Source: JAIRQK01 sp047974135
Lineage (GTDB): Bacteria > Campylobacterota > Campylobacteria > Campylobacterales > Campylobacteraceae
Assembly: GCA_047974135.1 (NCBI GenBank)
Contig: JBKECC010000106.1
Span: forward strand, 1 to 9,023
Length of the DNA: 9,023 nucleotides
Direction of reading: 5' to 3'
Shown: positions 5,492 through 9,023 of the stretch, in pieces
How positions within the stretch are numbered: position 1 is the first letter of the stretch
Layout of the letters: the number at the start of each line of letters is the position of its first letter
The notes under the pieces: generated by a model
Told to the model about the DNA's origin: nothing
What the model saw: only the letters and a program-made list of their open reading frames with translations
Databases searched by the model: none
Made by a program: the position numbers and the translations under genes

Positions 5492-6736
5492 TTAGTTAAT
5501 ATGTCGTGTTTTTGGTAGTATTAAGTTTAGTATTACTCCAGCAACAGCACCAAGCCCGATACCACCAAAAGTAACTCCAGCGATATTAAAAGTCATGCCA
5601 CCAATTGCAAAAACAAGTATAACAGCAACTATAACGACATTTCTTTGGTCATTCATATCGGTTCTGTTTTGCACCAAAGTTCCAATGCCAATAGAAGCGA
5701 TTATACCAAAAAGTAAAAGCATGATACCGCCCATAACAGGAGTTGGTATAGTGCCTAAAAATGCTCCTATTTTGCCAAAAAACGCTAAAAGAATAGCTGT
5801 TATTGCGGCCCAAGTCATGATAGCTGGATTAAAAACTCTTGTTATCATAACAGCGCCAGTTACCTCTCCATAAGTCGTATTTGGTGGACCTCCAAAAAAT
5901 GAAGCAACGCTTGTAGCAAGCCCGTCCCCAAGAAGAGTTCTATTTAACCCAGGGTTTTTAAAATAATCCTCTTTTGTAAGTTCTCCAACTGCTTTTAAAT
6001 TTCCTATATGTTCGATAGTAGGGGCAATCGCTATAGGGAGTATGAGTAAAATTGCAGTTAAATTAAATTCTGGAAATGTAAAGTTTGGAATGGAGACAAT
6101 AGCACTTTGTTCCATTTTTGAAAAATCTATAAGTCCCATAAAAAATGCTGTTATATAACCAGCAGAAACACCAAGCATAATAGGTACAAGCTTCAACATC
6201 CCTCTTGCAAAAAGTATAGTTGCAACTGCAACCCCCAAAGAGATAAACGCTAAAATGATTGCATCATTAAAAGCATAAAGAGTAACCGCACCATCTCCTG
6301 TTTTTCCAATAGCCATATTTACAGCAGTTGGTGAGAGGATAAGTCCTATGGTCATGATAACGGGGCCAACAACAACGGCTGGAAAAAGTTTATGTATAAA
6401 CCCAGTTCCAACAAGTTTTACTAAAACAGAGAGTGCTATATAAAAAAATCCAGCACCTACAAGACCTGAGAGAGTAGCTTCAAGTCCTAATTGTTTTACA
6501 CACTCATTTATAGGAGCGATGAAAGCAAAAGATGAAGCTAGAAAGATTGGTGGGATATTTTTTCTTGTTATAAACTGAAAAACAAGAGTTCCAAGACCAG
6601 CAGTGAAAAGAGCGACATTTGGGTCAAGTCCAGTTAAGATTGGAACTAGCACCAAAGCTCCAAAAGCTACAAGCAAAAATTGCGCACCAATAAAACAATC
6701 CCTTAGTCTAAAATTGTATTTTGGACTACTTAACAT
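5492..6736 (-). CDS. UraA-type NCS2 nucleobase (probably uracil) permease
   Basis: A predicted inner-membrane nucleobase:proton symporter of the NCS2 family. The 414 residues are hydrophobic throughout, consistent with the 14-segment fold, and close to the length of E. coli UraA. Visible family motifs are FGALVLVPILTGL (25-37), ASSFAFI (67-73), IEHIGN (241-246) and GGPPNTTYGE (282-291). Relative to UraA numbering with an offset of one, Glu242 and Glu291 match the two substrate-binding glutamates, but the position of UraA His245 is Asn246 here, so substrate preference may differ and I leave the symbol blank. The ATG at 6736 lies inside the end of dxr (11-base overlap), with AAGGAG four bases upstream inside dxr, so it is very probably co-transcribed with dxr and translationally coupled. 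No pyrimidine gene is nearby. A uracil substrate is likely; xanthine or another base cannot be excluded. Confidence 0.88.
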   Translation of the reverse strand: MLSSPKYNFRLRDCFIGAQFLLVAFGALVLVPILTGLDPNVALFTAGLGTLVFQFITRKNIPPIFLASSFAFIAPINECVKQLGLEATLSGLVGAGFFYIALSVLVKLVGTGFIHKLFPAVVVGPVIMTIGLILSPTAVNMAIGKTGDGAVTLYAFNDAIILAFISLGVAVATILFARGMLKLVPIMLGVSAGYITAFFMGLIDFSKMEQSAIVSIPNFTFPEFNLTAILLILPIAIAPTIEHIGNLKAVGELTKEDYFKNPGLNRTLLGDGLATSVASFFGGPPNTTYGEVTGAVMITRVFNPAIMTWAAITAILLAFFGKIGAFLGTIPTPVMGGIMLLLFGIIASIGIGTLVQNRTDMNDQRNVVIVAVILVFAIGGMTFNIAGVTFGGIGLGAVAGVILNLILPKTRHIN

Positions 6737-7814
6737 TCATCTCCTTAAAACAAAAATTTTTTACCTCATCGTTTATCAAAAATATATCTTCTACGCTATT
6801 TACTTTTATATCTTCAAACTTTTTTATGGCATTTAGTGAAAATGCGGCTATATCTCCAAAGGCTATCTTCTCTTCAAAAAATAGTTTTATAGCGACTTCG
6901 TTTGCCGCATTTACAACAACTCCGAAGTGAGGATTTTCAAGAAGAAAATCTTTTATAACCCAAATAGGATATCTTTTTGTATCTATCTCTCTAAACTCTA
7001 AACTCTTTACATGTAAAAGATTTATAGGCTTTAAAATCGGCTCATTTACCTCTTTTAACATTGCATAAGCTATAGGGAGTTTCATGTCTGTGTTTGCTAA
7101 ATGTGCTGTTGTGCTTCCATCAACAAAGTCTATGAGTGCGTGGATAACCGATTTTGTTTCTATAATTGCATCTATATTTTTAAAATCAAACAACCATCTA
7201 GCCTCTAGTAGTTCAAATATTTTATTCATCATAGTTGCACTGTCTATGGTTATTTTCTTGCCCATTTTCCAGTTTGGATGGTTCAGTGCTTCACCAACTG
7301 AAATATTGTGAATTTTCTCAAGTGGAGTATCTCTTAGAGCGCCACCGCTTGCTGTTATAGTCATTTTGGCTATTTTTTTATCGTTTTTTAAATACCAAAG
7401 TCCAAAATGTTCGCTATCTATTGGGATGATTTTTGAAGTGTCTATAAATTTTCCAGCAACTACAAGTGTTTCTTTGTTTGCAAGAGCTATTCTATAGCCA
7501 AGTTTTTGTGCTTTTATAGTTGGTTTAAGCCCAGCAAATCCAACAAGGGCGTTTACTAGAGTTATACCTTTCTCAAAAGCAAGTTCCAGCATTTCTAAAA
7601 TGCCACTTTCACCTACAAAAACATTTTTATGCTCTACTTTATCTTTTAAGTTTTCATCGCCAATAGCTACGTATTTTGGATTAAACTCTTTTATTTGTCT
7701 GTTTAGTAACTCAATATTTGAATTTGCAACAAGTGCTTTTACGTTTAACGAGTAATCTTTTGCGATACAAAGAGCATTAACTCCTATCGAGCCTGTGCTA
7801 CCAAGTATTACCAT
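6726..7814 (-). CDS. dxr: 1-deoxy-D-xylulose 5-phosphate reductoisomerase (DXR/IspC)
   Basis: Cytosolic enzyme of the MEP isoprenoid pathway that turns 1-deoxy-D-xylulose 5-phosphate into 2-C-methyl-D-erythritol 4-phosphate with NADPH. The 362-residue protein starts directly with the nucleotide-binding motif GSTGSIG (5-11). LANKETLV is at 111-118. The metal ligands are visible as Asp133 and Glu135 (IDSEH) and Glu201 (NKIFE). ASGGALRD is at 155-162, HPNWKMGKKITIDSATMMNK at 179-198, and VNAANEVA at 301-308 near the C-terminal domain. It is shorter than the E. coli enzyme (398), as I expect for Campylobacterota. The ATG lies 4 bases after the cdsA stop and has no clear Shine-Dalgarno sequence, which suggests translational coupling. 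Residues 267-270 (LHVK) are encoded by a copy of the TTTACATGTAAA palindrome. The final codons overlap the start of the permease gene. All catalytic residues I can place are present. Confidence 0.96.
   Translation of the reverse strand: MVILGSTGSIGVNALCIAKDYSLNVKALVANSNIELLNRQIKEFNPKYVAIGDENLKDKVEHKNVFVGESGILEMLELAFEKGITLVNALVGFAGLKPTIKAQKLGYRIALANKETLVVAGKFIDTSKIIPIDSEHFGLWYLKNDKKIAKMTITASGGALRDTPLEKIHNISVGEALNHPNWKMGKKITIDSATMMNKIFELLEARWLFDFKNIDAIIETKSVIHALIDFVDGSTTAHLANTDMKLPIAYAMLKEVNEPILKPINLLHVKSLEFREIDTKRYPIWVIKDFLLENPHFGVVVNAANEVAIKLFFEEKIAFGDIAAFSLNAIKKFEDIKVNSVEDIFLINDEVKNFCFKEMNVK
6741..6746 (-). promoter_or_regulatory. Internal ribosome binding site for the nucleobase permease
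   Basis: AAGGAG on the minus strand lies within the last codons of dxr and four bases before the permease ATG at 6736-6734. The spacing is short but the match is strong, and it fixes the permease start inside dxr. Confidence 0.65.
7006..7017. repeat. TTTACATGTAAA palindrome inside dxr
   Basis: An exact copy of the dispersed palindrome lies in the dxr coding sequence, read on the minus strand as codons TTA CAT GTA AAG (Leu-His-Val-Lys, residues 267-270). It lies in the less conserved region before the LEFRE...KRYP segment, so a change there is probably tolerated. Confidence 0.55.
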
Positions 7815-7818
7815 GGTT

Positions 7819-8592
7819 TTAATTACTTAAAGCAACAAGGTTTAAAAGTAGTACCATCGCAATCGCGCCAAAAAGATAACCATCAGCACGGTCTAGCATT
7901 CCGCCGTGTCCTGGAAGGATATTTCCACTATCTTTGATTCCTGCTTGTCTTTTTATGTAACTTTCAAACAAATCACCAAATATAGAAGATAAAGAAACTA
8001 TAAAAGATACAATCAATGAAATCCAAAAAGAGGTTAAAAATAGTCCAAAGATAACACCAACAAATGTTCCAACCACAACGCCTGCTACAAATCCCTCTCT
8101 TGTTTTTTTAGGAGAGACTGGAGAAAAAGGCGTAACACCCATAAATCTACCACCATAATACGCTGCGGTATCTGTCATGCCAACTATAAAGATTAGCCAA
8201 ACAAGGATACTCATAGAAAAGTTAAGTGGCAAAGATAGAACAAAAAGCATTGGAGCTAGCGGATAAAAAATAGGGAAAAGTTTTTTATAGTCAACACTGT
8301 TTTTATAAGACATAATTGATAGTAAAATAATAGCTGCACCAAATACCAAAATAACTGGATTTGGATAACAGTAAGCTAAAATCCATATAACAAAAGCATA
8401 TATATAAAGTGTTAAATCGTCAATTTTTAAGATAGTAAGCATCTCTTTAAAAGCAAAAAAGGCTATAACACCAAGAGCAAGCCAAGTTATAAAATTAACA
8501 TCAAGCAAAGCTATAACAAGCGCAATACCAAGCAAAACAAAGCCAGTTATAACCCTATTGCCTGCAAAGTCTTTTATCTCTTTTGTATCCAT
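7819..8592 (-). CDS. cdsA: Phosphatidate cytidylyltransferase (CDP-diacylglycerol synthase)
   Basis: Inner-membrane enzyme that makes CDP-diacylglycerol from phosphatidic acid and CTP, the branch point of bacterial phospholipid synthesis. The 257-residue protein is hydrophobic with about eight likely membrane segments. It carries DTAAYYGGRFMG at 141-152, SPKKTREGF at 160-168, and the C-terminal family signature at about 211-237 with SYIKR, then KDSG, then LPGHGGMLDRADG. The signature fits the known pattern except that Ala236 stands where Leu, Ile, Val or Thr is usual, a mild change. Length is typical for short CdsA proteins. The ATG has GAAGG eight bases upstream. It lies 62 bases after the NFACT-domain gene and 4 bases before dxr, so it probably belongs to one operon. 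The pairing of cdsA and dxr in this order is seen in other Campylobacterota. Confidence 0.96.
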   Translation of the reverse strand: MDTKEIKDFAGNRVITGFVLLGIALVIALLDVNFITWLALGVIAFFAFKEMLTILKIDDLTLYIYAFVIWILAYCYPNPVILVFGAAIILLSIMSYKNSVDYKKLFPIFYPLAPMLFVLSLPLNFSMSILVWLIFIVGMTDTAAYYGGRFMGVTPFSPVSPKKTREGFVAGVVVGTFVGVIFGLFLTSFWISLIVSFIVSLSSIFGDLFESYIKRQAGIKDSGNILPGHGGMLDRADGYLFGAIAMVLLLNLVALSN

Positions 8593-8654
8593 AAAATCAA
8601 CCTTCGTGTTTAAAAAATAACCCCTATCATAACAAAGTTAACGTGAGTTCTGGC

Positions 8655-9023
8655 TTAGTTTTCCTTTTGTACACTTATGGTTTTGTAGTTTACGTATGTT
8701 ACGTTTGCACCATCATTTGGTTTTACGTTTCTTCTTGGTGTGTAATCAACCAAATAAGAGCCTGCATTTAATTTGCTCAAATTTACACAAAGTTTTGCCC
8801 CAAACTCTATAACAAACTCTGGCAAATTTGTTTTATCTGTTTTTATAATCACATGAGCTGATGGAATATCTTTTACATGTAACCAAATATCATTTTTTTT
8901 AGAAGCTTTTAAAAGTTCAATATTTCCCTTTTCATTTTTACCAACCATCACTTTAAAACCATCTATAAAAAACGAAACAAAAGAGTCGTTTTCGTTCTCT
9001 TTTTTTATATTTTTTGTCTGTTT
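8655..9023 (-). CDS. NFACT-R (DUF814) domain protein, RqcH/FbpA-like, C-terminal part only
   Basis: The frame is open to the window edge, so the N-terminal part lies outside and the 122 visible residues are the C-terminal part. Near the edge it reads IDGFKVMVGKNEKGN, followed by ASKKNDIWLHVKDIPSAHV and later VDYTPRRNV and YKTISV. These match the NFACT RNA-binding (DUF814) domain. Proteins of this family bind the 50S subunit with peptidyl-tRNA and, in RqcH, help add C-terminal alanine tails to stalled nascent chains; older annotations call them fibronectin-binding proteins. The common Pro-Gly-Ser-His of this motif is Pro-Ser-Ala-His here. The GTG at 8951 is internal and should not be taken as the start, because the family motif begins upstream of it. 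The N-terminal NFACT-N domain cannot be checked, so a shorter DUF814-only protein remains possible. It lies 62 bases before cdsA. Confidence 0.88.
   Translation of the reverse strand, partial: KQTKNIKKENENDSFVSFFIDGFKVMVGKNEKGNIELLKASKKNDIWLHVKDIPSAHVIIKTDKTNLPEFVIEFGAKLCVNLSKLNAGSYLVDYTPRRNVKPNDGANVTYVNYKTISVQKEN
8873..8882. repeat. TTACATGTAA palindrome inside the NFACT-domain gene
   Basis: Another exact core of the dispersed palindrome, here within the codons for Leu-His-Val-Lys in the DIWLHVKDIP motif. It uses the same reading phase and gives the same four residues as the copy in dxr. The coding context is well conserved, so the palindrome is close to a functional site of the protein. 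Confidence 0.55.

Noticed and set aside
8626..8631. TATGAT (minus strand) as a promoter for cdsA in the 62-base gap after the NFACT-domain gene
   Set aside because: It is a single weak -10-like match in AT-rich DNA with no -35, and the tight gene spacing is better explained by read-through.
8655..8951. GTG at 8951 as the start of a 98-residue complete gene
   Set aside because: The frame stays open to the window edge, and family-typical residues (IDGFKV) lie upstream of the GTG, so the gene is cut by the window and this is not its start.

Overview
The window reads as AT-rich chromosomal DNA from a Campylobacterota (epsilonproteobacterial) organism, most likely a Sulfurimonas-like marine or sulfur-oxidising lineage. 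The evidence is base composition of roughly one third G+C in the genes, the style of the proteins, and the order NFACT-domain gene, cdsA, dxr. From general knowledge that order resembles the Campylobacter jejuni cluster Cj1349c-Cj1348c-cdsA-dxr, and it is unlike the frr-dxr-uppS-cdsA order of E. coli. The genus is an inference.

Layout: positions 1-671 (plus strand) are very AT-rich (about 20-23% G+C by hand count). They hold two adjacent small hypothetical reading frames in different frames, possibly one broken membrane-protein gene. A rho-independent terminator at 787-815 closes this side. Everything from 836 to the right edge lies on the minus strand. In transcription order (right to left) it holds: the C-terminal part of an NFACT/RqcH-like protein (cut by the window edge), cdsA (CDP-diacylglycerol synthase), dxr (MEP-pathway isoprenoid synthesis), a UraA-type NCS2 nucleobase permease whose start overlaps the end of dxr, two tandem DctA-type C4-dicarboxylate symporters, and a DUF21/CBS/CorC_HlyC (CNNM/CorB-type) membrane protein.

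The first four minus-strand genes are tightly packed (gaps of 62 and 4 bases, then an 11-base overlap) and look like one operon joining ribosome rescue, phospholipid synthesis, isoprenoid synthesis and nucleobase uptake. The two dctA copies are each preceded by a gap of more than 150 bases with possible signals of their own. They are clear tandem paralogues, and both carry Cys instead of Gly in the family's Asn-x-Asp-Gly-Thr motif. The CNNM-type gene starts with TTG.

The most unusual non-gene signal is a dispersed palindrome, TTTACATGTAAA (core TTACATGTAA). Five exact cores and one near-copy occur in 9 kb, far above chance. They lie in intergenic DNA, in the loop of a terminator-like hairpin, and inside two coding regions, where both copies are read as Leu-His-Val-Lys. 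I see no CRISPR array, tRNA, rRNA, transposase, phage module or recognisable defence system. Apart from the palindrome family, the left-hand AT-rich segment and the transporter motif change, this is ordinary housekeeping and transport DNA.
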